64,000 nt of DNA from Rhodanobacteraceae bacterium (GCA_903970285.1 CAJCHN010000065.1:1-64000); one strand, 5' to 3'. Numbered from the stretch's first letter, positions 27,831 through 37,420 are shown. A program made the numbers and translations. Notes: generated from the sequence alone by a model not told the origin.

Positions 27831-27915
27831 ATAGGAGAGCATTGCCAGGAGAGCAGTCTGCTGATGCTCAGCCGTGCCTGGCCGATATGCATGTCGAAGG
27901 TTCACTCTCTCCCAC

Positions 27916-30900
27916 ATGCCTCGATTGTCCGTATTGCCGGTCCGAGCCCGCGCGTCATTCCCGCGCGCCGCAACCGGGCTCCCATCCCGTGCAGCCGGAC
28001 GTTCGGCTCGTGCCTTCCTGATGCTGCTTCCGCTGGTGCTCGCGCTGGCCTCGGCGAACCCAATGCGCGCGCTCGACCCGCACAAGCAGATCGGCCAGTA
28101 CGGCCACGATACCTGGACCTCGCAGCGTGGGCTCCCGGGAGAATCCGTCTACCAGGTCCTGCAAAGCAGCGATGGCTACCTGTGGGTCCGGACCGGCTCC
28201 GGCCTCGCCCGCTTCGACGGCGTCCGCTTCGTTCCCATGGATGCCGCCATCGGCAGCGAACGCGTCAAGGCAATCTGCATGGGAGCCGACGGCGACCTGC
28301 TCATCCGCACCGCCACCCGGACCGTCGTCTACCGCAACGGCCAGTTCTCCGACTATCTGCCCCGCTCGCGCTGGCCCGGCGGAGACATCCGCACCCTCTT
28401 CGAGAGCCGCGAGCACGTCCTCTTCATCGGTGCCGACGACTACATCTACCAGGTCCGGAAGAACGGCGAGGTCACGGCCCTGCGCAGCGGCACCGGGTGG
28501 ATCAACGCCATCATCGAAGACCACTCCGGCACGGTCTGGATCGCCGGCTCAGCCGCACTCTTTTCCTTCGCGCAGGGTAAGCTCTCCCCACCGTTCCCCA
28601 CCACCGCCATTGCGTACACCGTCACCTCCCTGGTCGAGGACCACGCCCAGCGCCTGCTGGCCGGAACCTCCAAGGGGCTTTTCCTGCTCGGCCCGCACGG
28701 ACCCACCCTGACCCCGATCCAGCAAACCGGCATGCCGGCCCTCTTGACCGCGACACTCGAAGACCGCCAGGGCAACCTCTGGTTTGGCACCGAAGCCGCC
28801 GGGGTGACACGGCTCAGCGCCGGCCTTGTCTCCTCGCTTGGCTTCGCCACCGGCCTCTCCGACAACACCGTTCTCACCCTCTTCGAAGACCGCGAAGGCA
28901 GCCTTTGGATCGGCACATCGAGCGGCCTGGATCGTCTGCGCAACACCAACCTGACCACCTTCACCACCAATGAAGGTCTTGCCTCCAATCGCGTACGCTC
29001 CGTCATCGTGGATCGCGATGGCATGCTCGATGTCTTCAGCGACAGCGGCGGCCTCACCCGCATCCGCCACCGCGTCGCCGTCCCCTTTCCGCACAACAAC
29101 CAGATGCCGCTCTCGGGTTCCGCACTGTTCCAAAGCCGCGATGGAAGCATCTGGATCGGCACCTACAAGGGCCTGAGCCGCATCCGCGATGGCAAGGTGA
29201 CCATCTTCGACGGAGGAGGCCATTTCTCCCGCTTTTACACCTCCGCCATCTCCGAAGACGAGGAGAGCCTGATCGTCACCAACTCGGAGTCGCGCACCTT
29301 CCGCCTGCGCGACGGCAAGGTCACTCCATTCACCCTCGGCGGCAGAGAAACCCCGGTCACCAAAGGCGTTTACACCTTCTCCATCTACGCCGATCCCGCC
29401 CATACACTCTGGTTCGCAGCCTATGGCCTCTACCGCATTCCACTCCCAGGAGCTGCCGCCTCGCCGCTCCCGGCCGGCCTCCAGCCCGGTCTCGACTTCG
29501 ACGTCACCTCGATCCTTGACGATCACGCGGGCAACCTGTGGCTGGGCGGGCGCACCCGGGGACTTACCCAGTTCCGCAAGAGCGATGGCCGCATCAGCCA
29601 CTTCACCCTGCGCGACGGGCTCTTCGACGGCGAAATCTCCTCGGTCCTCCAGGGCGACGATGGGCGCCTGTGGATGAGCACCGAAGACGGTATCTACTCG
29701 GTCAGCCTTCAGGCCCTGAACGACCTCGCCGACGGCAGAATCCAGCACCTTGCCTCCACCGCCTACGGCCTGCCCGACGGCATGAAGACCTCAGCCGCCA
29801 CCGAGACCGCCTCGCAGCCCTCCGGAGCCCGCACCCCGGACGGCGTGCTGTGGTTCGCCACGCCGCGCGGTGTTGTCTCCGTTGACCCTAGCCACCTCAT
29901 CCTCAACAGTCACATGCCGCCCGTGATCGTCGAATCCGTCCTCACCGACGGCGCTCTTCGCCCGCATGATCAGAACCTGAACATCGCACCGGGGCTTAAA
30001 GACCTGGAGATTCACTACACCTCGCCCAGCCTCCTGGTGCCGGAGCGTGTGACCTTCAAATACCAACTCGAAGGCTACGACAAGAAGTGGGTGGACGCCG
30101 GCTCGCGCCGCGTCGCCTACTACATGAACCTGCCTCCGGGAACCTATCGCTTCCACGTCATCGCCGCCAATGATGACGGGCTTTGGAACGAAAAGGGGGC
30201 ATCCTTCACTCTTCGTCTGCGGCCTCACTTCTACCAGACCCGCTGGTTTATGGGCGTAGTCATCCTCTTCGCCGGCGCGGCCGTCCTGGCCGGCAACATG
30301 CGCTATACCCGGGTCATGCGGCACCGCGCCGCTCAACTCACCCGCGTCGTCGACCAGCGCACCTCCGAGCTGCGCAAGAGCCAGCGCGAGCTTGAACTGC
30401 TGGCCAACTTCGACGCCCTCACCGCCCTGCCCAACCGCCGCATGTTCGCCATGGATTTCGCCCGCATGTGCACCCGCAGCAAACAGCAGCGGTTCTTTCT
30501 CCTCCTCATCGACTTCGACCGCTTCAAGTACATCAACGACACCTACGGACACGATGCCGGCGACGCCTTTCTCGTGGAAGCCGCGCGACGCCTGCAGGGC
30601 TCGGTGCGTCCCAGCGACCGCGTGGCCCGGCTTGGCGGAGACGAGTTCGCTGTCCTGTTGGCCGGAGACCCCGACGACGTGGGTCTTGAAGCGATCTGCA
30701 GCCGCATCGTCCAGAGCTTTGCCGCACCGCTGCTCTTTCAGGGCAACAACATCATGACCAGCGCCAGCATCGGCATCTCCATCTTCCCGCAGCACGGCGT
30801 CAACCAGGAGCAGCTCTACAAATGCGCGGACCTCGCTCTGTACCAGGCCAAGCGCCTGGGCCGCAACAACTGGCAATGCTACCGCGCGGAGATGACAAAC

Positions 30901-30951
30901 GCCGTCCGCTCCGACGTTGACGCGAAACTAGCCGGCATCACGCTGGGCTAG
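27916..30951 (+). CDS. Two-component-like sensor (Reg_prop, Y_Y_Y) with GGDEF diguanylate cyclase
   Basis: The protein has about 1011 residues. A signal peptide or anchor (FLMLLPLVLALASA) is followed by two seven-bladed propellers of Reg_prop repeats (DGYLWVRTGSGLARFDG and similar WxGT/DG units) and a Y_Y_Y domain near residue 700 (YQLEGYDKKWVDAG). A transmembrane helix lies at about 778-797, and a GGDEF domain follows. The active motif GGDEF (907-911) is intact, and the inhibitory RPSD site lies five residues before it. It should sense a periplasmic ligand, plausibly a sugar, and make c-di-GMP. The start is the ATG at 27916; an upstream ATG at 27874 is possible. Confidence 0.9.
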   Translation: MPRLSVLPVRARASFPRAATGLPSRAAGRSARAFLMLLPLVLALASANPMRALDPHKQIGQYGHDTWTSQRGLPGESVYQVLQSSDGYLWVRTGSGLARFDGVRFVPMDAAIGSERVKAICMGADGDLLIRTATRTVVYRNGQFSDYLPRSRWPGGDIRTLFESREHVLFIGADDYIYQVRKNGEVTALRSGTGWINAIIEDHSGTVWIAGSAALFSFAQGKLSPPFPTTAIAYTVTSLVEDHAQRLLAGTSKGLFLLGPHGPTLTPIQQTGMPALLTATLEDRQGNLWFGTEAAGVTRLSAGLVSSLGFATGLSDNTVLTLFEDREGSLWIGTSSGLDRLRNTNLTTFTTNEGLASNRVRSVIVDRDGMLDVFSDSGGLTRIRHRVAVPFPHNNQMPLSGSALFQSRDGSIWIGTYKGLSRIRDGKVTIFDGGGHFSRFYTSAISEDEESLIVTNSESRTFRLRDGKVTPFTLGGRETPVTKGVYTFSIYADPAHTLWFAAYGLYRIPLPGAAASPLPAGLQPGLDFDVTSILDDHAGNLWLGGRTRGLTQFRKSDGRISHFTLRDGLFDGEISSVLQGDDGRLWMSTEDGIYSVSLQALNDLADGRIQHLASTAYGLPDGMKTSAATETASQPSGARTPDGVLWFATPRGVVSVDPSHLILNSHMPPVIVESVLTDGALRPHDQNLNIAPGLKDLEIHYTSPSLLVPERVTFKYQLEGYDKKWVDAGSRRVAYYMNLPPGTYRFHVIAANDDGLWNEKGASFTLRLRPHFYQTRWFMGVVILFAGAAVLAGNMRYTRVMRHRAAQLTRVVDQRTSELRKSQRELELLANFDALTALPNRRMFAMDFARMCTRSKQQRFFLLLIDFDRFKYINDTYGHDAGDAFLVEAARRLQGSVRPSDRVARLGGDEFAVLLAGDPDDVGLEAICSRIVQSFAAPLLFQGNNIMTSASIGISIFPQHGVNQEQLYKCADLALYQAKRLGRNNWQCYRAEMTNAVRSDVDAKLAGITLG

Positions 30952-31091
30952 CCCTTTGAGCCGATTGGCCGGGCTCGCTGTACCGAATGCCGGGTTCCCT
31001 CGCAAGCACAACAGAACCTGACAAGGCGCGACAAAACCAGCCCGCTCCCGCTACCATCGGAGACGTTTGTTGCGCGAAAAGGGAGAATCCA

Positions 31092-32384
31092 ATGCGTGTT
31101 GGTCTGATGACCCGCGAGTACCCGCCCCAGGTGTATGGCGGCGCCGGAGTCCACGTCGAATACCTTGCCCGCGAACTCGCCCGGCACATTGAGGTCGAGG
31201 TGCATTGCTGGGGCACGCAGCACGAAGATCACGGCAACCTGCATGTCCGCGGCGACGAGCCCGCACCCTCCATTACCGGCGACACCAAGCAGAAGTTCAA
31301 GGCCGCGGTCGACGCCTTTGCGCTGAACCTCGCGACCATGAAGGAGCTGGGTGAGATCGACATCGTCCATACCCATACGTGGTACGTGTCGATGGCCGGT
31401 TTTCTCGCCAAGAAGCTGTACAACATCCCCTTTGTGCTCACCACTCACTCACTCGAGCCGCTGCGCGCCTGGAAGGCCGAGCAGCTCGGTTCGGGCTACG
31501 CATTATCCTCCTGGATGGAACGAACGGCCATCCTCGACGCCGACGCCATCGTCGCCGTTTCGAATGGGACCAAAGCCGACATCCTCAAGGCCTACCCGGA
31601 AGTCGACCCAGACAGGATTCACGTCATCTACAACGGCATCGACCTGAATCAGTACCAGTACACGGAAGATAAGGAGGCGCTTGAGAAATACGGCGTCGAC
31701 ACGTCACGCCCGTACGTTCTGTTCGTCGGCCGCATCACTCGTCAAAAAGGCGTCACCCACCTGGTCGATGCGATTCGCTACCTGCCGCCCGGAACCCAGG
31801 TCGTGCTCTGCGCCGGCGCGCCGGACACACCGGAGATTGCGGCCGAGATGCGGGATAAAGTCGAAACCCTGCGCCGCGAAACTCCCGGCAGCCATCCCGG
31901 GCTGCACGAACAGGTGACGAAAGACGGCGGGCACGCCTTCGCTACGGGCGACCCCACCGGACGCGGCCACAACGTCGTCTGGATCGAGCAGATGGTCACC
32001 AAGGAAGAGGCCATCCAGCTCTACTCCCATTGCGCCGTCTTCTGCTGCCCCTCGGTGTACGAGCCCTTCGGCATCATCAACCTCGAAGCGATGGCCTGCC
32101 GGGCGCCAGTCGTCGCCAGCGCGACGGGCGGCATCCTCGAAGTCGTCGTGGAAGACGAAACCGGCCACCTCGTCCCGTTTGCAGCGGATCCGGTCACCAC
32201 CTTCCCGTCCGATCCCGATCAGTTCGCACGCGACCTGGCGGCTCCCATCACCGCTCTGCTGACCGACCCTGAGCGCGCCCGCAAGTTCGGCGAAGCCGGA
32301 CGCAAGCGCGTGGAGGCGCACTTCTCCTGGACAGCGATCGCCCAGCAGACGATTCAGCTCTATCAGTCGCTGATCCATCAGTAA
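31092..32384 (+). CDS. glgA: Glycogen synthase / alpha-maltose-1-phosphate synthase (GT4)
   Basis: The protein has 430 residues and a GT-B fold. REYPPQVYGGAGVHVEYLA opens the N-domain; VAVSNGTKADI, VIYNGIDLNQY, VLFVGRITRQKG and the E-x7-E motif EPFGIINLE follow. The pattern is that of the actinobacterial-type glycogen synthase (GlgA/GlgM), which uses ADP-glucose and may make maltose-1-phosphate for the GlgE pathway. GGGAG lies 7 bases before the ATG. No other glycogen genes are adjacent, so the choice between GlgA and GlgM is open. Confidence 0.88.
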   Translation: MRVGLMTREYPPQVYGGAGVHVEYLARELARHIEVEVHCWGTQHEDHGNLHVRGDEPAPSITGDTKQKFKAAVDAFALNLATMKELGEIDIVHTHTWYVSMAGFLAKKLYNIPFVLTTHSLEPLRAWKAEQLGSGYALSSWMERTAILDADAIVAVSNGTKADILKAYPEVDPDRIHVIYNGIDLNQYQYTEDKEALEKYGVDTSRPYVLFVGRITRQKGVTHLVDAIRYLPPGTQVVLCAGAPDTPEIAAEMRDKVETLRRETPGSHPGLHEQVTKDGGHAFATGDPTGRGHNVVWIEQMVTKEEAIQLYSHCAVFCCPSVYEPFGIINLEAMACRAPVVASATGGILEVVVEDETGHLVPFAADPVTTFPSDPDQFARDLAAPITALLTDPERARKFGEAGRKRVEAHFSWTAIAQQTIQLYQSLIHQ

Positions 32385-32419
32385 CAAGCACCGCGAAGCG
32401 GTCCAACCGCCTGTAAAAT

Positions 32420-32450
32420 AGGCGCCGCCCCCTGCGCGGGCGCCTTTGCG
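32420..32450 (+). terminator. Hairpin after glycogen synthase
   Basis: AGGCGCC (32420-32426) pairs perfectly with GGCGCCT (32439-32445) across a 12-base GC-rich loop and is followed by TTGCGGTT. It begins 36 bases after the stop and 55 bases before rimO. The U-tract is short, so efficiency is uncertain. Confidence 0.5.
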
Positions 32451-32474
32451 GTTGCGTTCCTTGTAAAATGGGGT

Positions 32475-34193
32475 GTGATCTCCGAAGCCGTCCTCGATCA
32501 ACCCGTCCTCACTTCAATCCGCCCCAAGGTCGGGTTCGTCTCGCTCGGCTGCCCCAAGAACCTGGTCGACTCCGAGGTGATGATGGGGCTGCTGCACCAC
32601 AACGGAGCGGAATTGACGCCGCACGCCGAAGACGCCGAGATCATCGTCATCAACACCTGCAGCTTCATCGACTCGGCCAAGCAGGAGTCGGTCAACACCA
32701 TCCTCGAGATGGTGCAGCACAAGCGCGAGCACGGCGGCAAGGCAAGCCGCATCGTCGTCGCCGGCTGCCTGGTCGAGCGCTACCGCGACGAAATCCGCAG
32801 GAACATCCCCGAGGTTGACGCGGTCGTCGGCACCGGCGAGTTGGAGGCGATTCTCGGCGCCGCCGGGCTGGCGCCTTCGGGCCAGGCGAAGAACTCGCCG
32901 TTTCAGATCCTGCCGCCGGACTTCAACACTCCCAGCATCGACGCGCACACGCAACACGATATGGAGCTGCTGCCGAATACGCCGGTGAACGAGACGACAG
33001 TCGCCATCGAGTCGCGCCAGGACATCCCGCAGCAACATCTGGTCGGGCGCGCGGCATCCGCGGTCAACCAGCACTCGCACCCGACGCACATCGCGCCGCA
33101 GCTTGCCATTGCTCAATCGCTCGCCGACTCCGGAAGGACGACCACCTCCTCGCGCCCCGAAGGCGATGCCCGCGAGCATGTGGGACGCTTCTCCCGCGAA
33201 GCCTGGGACGGTGCGGCCGCCGCGCTGCCCAGCTACCTCTACTCCGACGAGACCCCGCGCATTCTGGCCACGCCGCGTGCCTCCGCCTACATCAAGATCG
33301 CCGAAGGCTGCGATCACCCGTGCAGCTTCTGCATCATCCCGCAACTCCGCGGCAAATTTCGCTCGCGCCGCATGGGCTCGATCATCGCCGAGGCGCAGAA
33401 CCTGATCGCGCAGGGCGTGCGCGAGATCACCCTGATCGGCCAGGACACCACCTGCTACGGCGAAGATCTCGGCCTGAAGGAAGGCCTCGCGCAACTGCTC
33501 GACGCGCTCGCCGTGCTGCCCGGCCTCAAGTGGCTGCGCTTCCTCTACACCTATCCCAACAAGGTGACGGCGCGCCTGCTCGAAACCATGGCGAAGCACG
33601 AGACCATCGCCAAATATCTCGATGTGCCGCTACAGCACGCCTCCGCCTCGGTCCTCAAGACGATGAAGCGCGGTGGCAGCGCGCAGATTTTTCTCAACCT
33701 CATTGCCCGGGCGCGCGAGATCGTCCCCGGCATCGTGATCCGGACATCCTTCATCGTTGGATTCCCCGGCGAGACGGAAGCCGATTACAAGGAGCTCGAA
33801 GCCTTCGTCCAAGCCGCGAAGATCGACTGGCTGGGCGTCTTCACCTACTCGGATGAGCAGGGAGCCAAGGCCTACGACCTGGACGCCTCGACTAAGGTCC
33901 CGGCGAGGACGATCCAATCGCGCCGCCGCCGCCTGATGCGTCTGCAGCAGAAGATCAGCGCGGCGGAGAAGGCAAAATGGGTGGGGCGGATGGTCGACGT
34001 GCTGGTTGAGGGCCCGTCGGAAGAGACTGACCTGCTGTGGGAAGGCCGCACTTCCCTGCACGCCCCAGAGATCGACGGCAAGGTGTTTCTGAACGACTTT
34101 GGCCCGCACGATGCGCTCGTACCCGGTACCTTCTACCGCGCGGAGATTACTGAATCGCACGACTATGACGTAGTAGCCCGCATCCTCGAATAG
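32475..34193 (+). CDS. rimO: Ribosomal protein S12 methylthiotransferase RimO with a long insert
   Basis: The protein has 572 residues and adds a methylthio group to the conserved Asp of ribosomal protein S12. The MTTase domain cysteines are C26 (SLGCPKN), C62 (NTCSFID) and C98 (AGCLVER). The radical-SAM cluster is C279, C283 and C286 in EGCDHPCSFCIIP, and a TRAM domain ends the protein. RimO is normally about 440 residues; here residues 130-250, between the first two domains, are an extra low-complexity, His/Ser/Thr-rich segment in frame. The GTG start is used. Confidence 0.94.
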   Translation: MISEAVLDQPVLTSIRPKVGFVSLGCPKNLVDSEVMMGLLHHNGAELTPHAEDAEIIVINTCSFIDSAKQESVNTILEMVQHKREHGGKASRIVVAGCLVERYRDEIRRNIPEVDAVVGTGELEAILGAAGLAPSGQAKNSPFQILPPDFNTPSIDAHTQHDMELLPNTPVNETTVAIESRQDIPQQHLVGRAASAVNQHSHPTHIAPQLAIAQSLADSGRTTTSSRPEGDAREHVGRFSREAWDGAAAALPSYLYSDETPRILATPRASAYIKIAEGCDHPCSFCIIPQLRGKFRSRRMGSIIAEAQNLIAQGVREITLIGQDTTCYGEDLGLKEGLAQLLDALAVLPGLKWLRFLYTYPNKVTARLLETMAKHETIAKYLDVPLQHASASVLKTMKRGGSAQIFLNLIARAREIVPGIVIRTSFIVGFPGETEADYKELEAFVQAAKIDWLGVFTYSDEQGAKAYDLDASTKVPARTIQSRRRRLMRLQQKISAAEKAKWVGRMVDVLVEGPSEETDLLWEGRTSLHAPEIDGKVFLNDFGPHDALVPGTFYRAEITESHDYDVVARILE

Positions 34194-34242
34194 CGAGGTC
34201 TGCCCGGGCTTGCATCGTATCTTTCAGCTTTAGAGTCCACTC

Positions 34243-35304
34243 TTGACCCAGCCCAAGCCTGCCCACCGGTCCTTCGTCACGATCCAGGCGCTTCGCGCCG
34301 TGGCCGCGCTGCTGGTTGTCGTCCATCACGCCTCCATGATGAGCGCGAAACTTCGCCACACCGATCGCTTCTGGGAGAATGGGGCCGCCGGAGTCGACAT
34401 CTTCTTCGTCATCAGCGGCTTCGTCATCATCCTCTCCGCTGCCCCGCTGGCACAGAAGCAGCACCCGGCAAGAACCTTTCTGCTGCGCCGGCTCAGGCGG
34501 CTGGTTCCGATGTACTGGGTCGTCACCTCCGTCGAGCTTCTGCTCACCTTCGTGGCGCCCACGTTCACCACCGATCTGCGCGGAAGCCCGCTGCACGTCA
34601 TCTCTTCCTACTTCTTCTGGCCCACTTACATCGACGGGGGCGCTGGTCCCATCCTCTCTGTCGGCTGGACGCTGAACTTCGAGATGCTGTTCTACCTGCT
34701 GGTGACGCTTGCGTTGGCGCTCCGCGTCGTTCCGCCGGTCCGCTTTCTCGTCCCTGTCATTCTTTGCCTGGCGGCGTCATCCCATTGGGCCGAACAGGGG
34801 CATCTGGGCATCCTGACCCTGGCGAGTCCCATGCTGCTGGAGTTCCTTTACGGCGTCCTCATCGCGCAGGCCGTTCTGCAAGGAAAGACGCTCGGTCCCA
34901 TCGTCTCCTGCATTTTTATCGCCGTGGCGCCGGTCGTGCTGTTCACGACCGTGATGCATCACGGCGCCCCGCGCTGCCTGCTGTGGGGGCTGCCGGCGGC
35001 GGCGCTGGTGGCGGGCAGCGTCGGACTCGAGAGCTTTCTCGCGCCGCGCATCCCGAGCGCGCTGCAGGAACTCGGAGACTCTTCTTACTCTCTCTACCTG
35101 ATCCACGCGCTGCTGCTGCCGGCCATCGCGGAGAGCGCCGCCCGTCTGCACGTCCACGGCGAGGTCACCATCGCCCTGCTCGTCTGGGTGAGCGTCCTCG
35201 TGTGCCTCTTGTGTGGAGAGCTCTCGTACCGTCTGCTGGAGCGCCCGCTGCTCACAGCCTGGCCATCCCGCATACCCCGGCAGACGGTCGCGGCCAATTC
35301 GTGA
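34243..35304 (+). CDS. Acyltransferase family 3 membrane protein
   Basis: The protein has 353 residues and about ten helices. It matches acyltransferase 3/OafA-type enzymes that O-acylate cell-surface glycans: IQALRAVAALLVVVHHASM with the catalytic-type His at the end of helix 1, the GVDIFFVISGFVI motif, and YSLYLIHALLLP near the end. The TTG start at 34243 fits the family's N-terminus. Its last codon overlaps the start of the next small gene by 4 bases (GTGA), marking an operon with yacG and pgpA. Confidence 0.87.
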   Translation: MTQPKPAHRSFVTIQALRAVAALLVVVHHASMMSAKLRHTDRFWENGAAGVDIFFVISGFVIILSAAPLAQKQHPARTFLLRRLRRLVPMYWVVTSVELLLTFVAPTFTTDLRGSPLHVISSYFFWPTYIDGGAGPILSVGWTLNFEMLFYLLVTLALALRVVPPVRFLVPVILCLAASSHWAEQGHLGILTLASPMLLEFLYGVLIAQAVLQGKTLGPIVSCIFIAVAPVVLFTTVMHHGAPRCLLWGLPAAALVAGSVGLESFLAPRIPSALQELGDSSYSLYLIHALLLPAIAESAARLHVHGEVTIALLVWVSVLVCLLCGELSYRLLERPLLTAWPSRIPRQTVAANS

Positions 35305-35582
35305 AGCTTGGTATTTCAGGGTCGTCTAAAGCGTATTCTGTCCACGAGCCAGAAGAGGAGACTGCGAGAATCCGCGAGGACTTTCCTCGGCAGGAGCTTG
35401 TCTCACTCCTCACCGGCCGATCCTTTATCCTTGGAACAGCAGCATCACATCGAAGCGTGAGCTTCTGGCTCAGGCGCTTCGCCACGCAGAAACTGCACGG
35501 GAAGCCGCTGGGCGCGATCGTCGACGACGCTGTTCAGGACTGCCTTTGCGAAGCCAGGCTAATACGGGCAACAACCAAATGA
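35301..35582 (+). CDS. Unknown 93-residue protein, translationally coupled
   Basis: No family is recognised. The GTG start overlaps the acyltransferase stop (GTGA), and its stop overlaps the yacG start (ATGA), so it is joined on both sides by 4-base overlaps; this is strong positional evidence for translation. The sequence is soluble-looking, with a charged N-terminal part (HEPEEETARIREDFPRQ) and a basic region RRFATQKLHGKP. No signal peptide or helix-turn-helix is evident. Codon use is less GC3-rich than its neighbours, which may mean weak expression or recent origin. Confidence 0.6.
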   Translation: MKLGISGSSKAYSVHEPEEETARIREDFPRQELVSLLTGRSFILGTAASHRSVSFWLRRFATQKLHGKPLGAIVDDAVQDCLCEARLIRATTK

Positions 35583-35803
35583 CCAAACCCAAAGCGCTCT
35601 TCTGCCCCACCTGCCGCAAGGTCGTGCTCGCCACCGACCCCGACTTCCCGTTCTGCTCCGATCGCTGCCTCATCCTCGATCTGGGCAAGTGGGCCTCAGG
35701 CGGCTACGTCATCTCATCGCCCATTCACGATCCCGATCTGCTCGACGAACTCGAAGGCCTGCAGCACCGCGAGAACCGCCCGACCAACGAGAGCGATGGC
35801 TAG
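35579..35803 (+). CDS. yacG: DNA gyrase inhibitor / zinc protein YacG
   Basis: This is a 74-residue protein with the YacG zinc site: CPTCRKVV and, 16 residues on, FCSDRCLILDLGKW. In E. coli YacG binds GyrB and blocks gyrase. The ATG overlaps the preceding stop by 4 bases, and the gene overlaps pgpA by 8 bases. Its tail is acidic and unstructured. Confidence 0.92.
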   Translation: MTKPKALFCPTCRKVVLATDPDFPFCSDRCLILDLGKWASGGYVISSPIHDPDLLDELEGLQHRENRPTNESDG

Positions 35804-36308
35804 ACAGACACCCGTCAGTCTCGCCGCTCTCCCGCGCAAAAGGACTCGCTGGGCCTGGGCACTGGCTACCTTCTTCGGCGCTGGCCTGCTGCGCCCGGGC
35901 CCGGGCACCTATGGGTCCGTGGCCGCGGTGCTGCTGTGGTTCGGCACCATCCACTGGCTGCACCCGTCGGTTCATGCGCAGATTCTCGGCACGCTGGTGG
36001 CCGCACTCATCGTGACGCGCATCGGCATTCCCGTCTCGACCATCGTGGCGCTCGAGTCCGGCCGCGAGGATCCAGGGCACATCGTCATCGATGAGGTAGC
36101 CGGTCAACTCTTCGCGTTGATCGCCATCCCGGCGGACTGGGAACACGCCGCGCTCGCGCTTGTGCTATTCCGTTTCTTTGACATCCTCAAGCCTCCGCCG
36201 ATCCGCCAGCTGGAACGGCTCCCGGGCGGCACCGGCATCATGCTGGACGACGTCGCCGCCGGCCTGTTCGCGCTGGCCGTCGGGCAGCTGATCCTGTTGC
36301 GCTTCTGA
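35796..36308 (+). CDS. pgpA: Phosphatidylglycerophosphatase A
   Basis: The protein has 170 residues. PgpA removes phosphate from phosphatidylglycerophosphate in the inner membrane. The family motifs GPGTYGS, DPGHIVIDEVAGQ, FRFFDILKPPP and GTGIMLDDVAAG are all present, with hydrophobic helices between them. It overlaps yacG by 8 bases. PlsY and GpsA, other phospholipid genes, follow a few kilobases downstream on the same strand. Confidence 0.95.
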   Translation: MARQTPVSLAALPRKRTRWAWALATFFGAGLLRPGPGTYGSVAAVLLWFGTIHWLHPSVHAQILGTLVAALIVTRIGIPVSTIVALESGREDPGHIVIDEVAGQLFALIAIPADWEHAALALVLFRFFDILKPPPIRQLERLPGGTGIMLDDVAAGLFALAVGQLILLRF

Positions 36309-36403
36309 GCCGCTAAGTCCGGCAGATCCATGATCAAGCCCGCACATCGCAGCCGGCGGGTGCTGTCCTGCGCATGCTGCGCCACTTCAGATACGCTGGA
36401 TGC

Positions 36404-37420
36404 ATGCCGACAGTCGATTCAATCCGGCCGCAAGCTGTTCTGCCGCATGGCGAACTGGAGCTCACCGGCACCGATCTCGGGCCGGGCCTTGGCGCCGAGA
36501 TCGCCGGCGTCCCCGCGCTGGTCACGCTCGCCCGGCCCACCCGCGCCATCCTGCGGATTCCCGAAGGTGTGCTTCCGGGGGACCTGATCGTGACCCAGGA
36601 CCGTGCCCGCTCCGCCCCACGCCATGTCCAGATCGCGGTTCCCATGGCGGAGAATCTGCACCCGGTCGCCAATCCGGCAGCCGACGCCCGCGGCAACGTT
36701 TACACCACGCTCTCCGGCTCGCGCGGGCAGCAAACGCCCGTCTCCGTCTTCCGGATCGCACCCGCCCCGGCGGGCATCACCCATGAGCTGCGTCCGTTCG
36801 TCCGCGAGATCCTCAACCCCACCGGGCTTGCCTTCTCGCCACAGGGCGATCTCTACGTCAGCTCGCGCGCCGAAGGCATTGTCTATCGCATTGACCCGGA
36901 GGGAAAGGCCACCCCATTCGCCGAGGGGCTCGGCATCGCCACCGGCATTGCCTTCGATGCAGCCGGAGACCTCTACATCGGCGACCGCAGCGGAACCATC
37001 TTCAAGATCCATATCACGCAATCCCACCAGGGTCCGCAGCCCGGAAAGACCTTCGTCTTCGCCACTCTCGAACCCTCGATCGCCGCCTATCACCTGGCCT
37101 TCAACAGCCGCGGCACGTTATTCGTCACCGGACCAACGACCGCGTCCAGCCAACTGATCCATGCCATCGATCGCGACGGCCACATCTCCGCGTTCTACCG
37201 GGGTCTGGGCCGGGCGCAGGGTCTGGCGTTCGATGCCCGCGACAACCTGTACGTGGCCGCGTCGCTGCATGGGGAACGCGGCATTATCCGCATCACGCCC
37301 GCCGGCCACGCCAGCCTGGTGGTCTCAGGGGCGAACCTTGTGGGCCTGTGCCTGCTGCCCGGCGGACGCGCTGCGCTCGCCACCCGGGATGCGATCTACG
37401 AGGTGGAACTCGGAGCATGA
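36404..37420 (+). CDS. IPT/TIG plus NHL-like beta-propeller protein
   Basis: The protein has 338 residues. An N-terminal Ig-like IPT segment (SIRPQAVLPHGELELTGTDLG) is followed by six or so propeller blades with the NHL/SMP-30 pattern (GLAFSPQGDLYVSSRAEG, GIAFDAAGDLYIGDRSG, GLAFDARDNLYVAAS). No signal peptide is seen from either candidate start (36374 or 36404), which is odd for this class. The function is unknown; a protein- or sugar-binding scaffold or lactonase-like role is possible. It sits between pgpA and cinA on the same strand. Confidence 0.75.
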   Translation: MPTVDSIRPQAVLPHGELELTGTDLGPGLGAEIAGVPALVTLARPTRAILRIPEGVLPGDLIVTQDRARSAPRHVQIAVPMAENLHPVANPAADARGNVYTTLSGSRGQQTPVSVFRIAPAPAGITHELRPFVREILNPTGLAFSPQGDLYVSSRAEGIVYRIDPEGKATPFAEGLGIATGIAFDAAGDLYIGDRSGTIFKIHITQSHQGPQPGKTFVFATLEPSIAAYHLAFNSRGTLFVTGPTTASSQLIHAIDRDGHISAFYRGLGRAQGLAFDARDNLYVAASLHGERGIIRITPAGHASLVVSGANLVGLCLLPGGRAALATRDAIYEVELGA

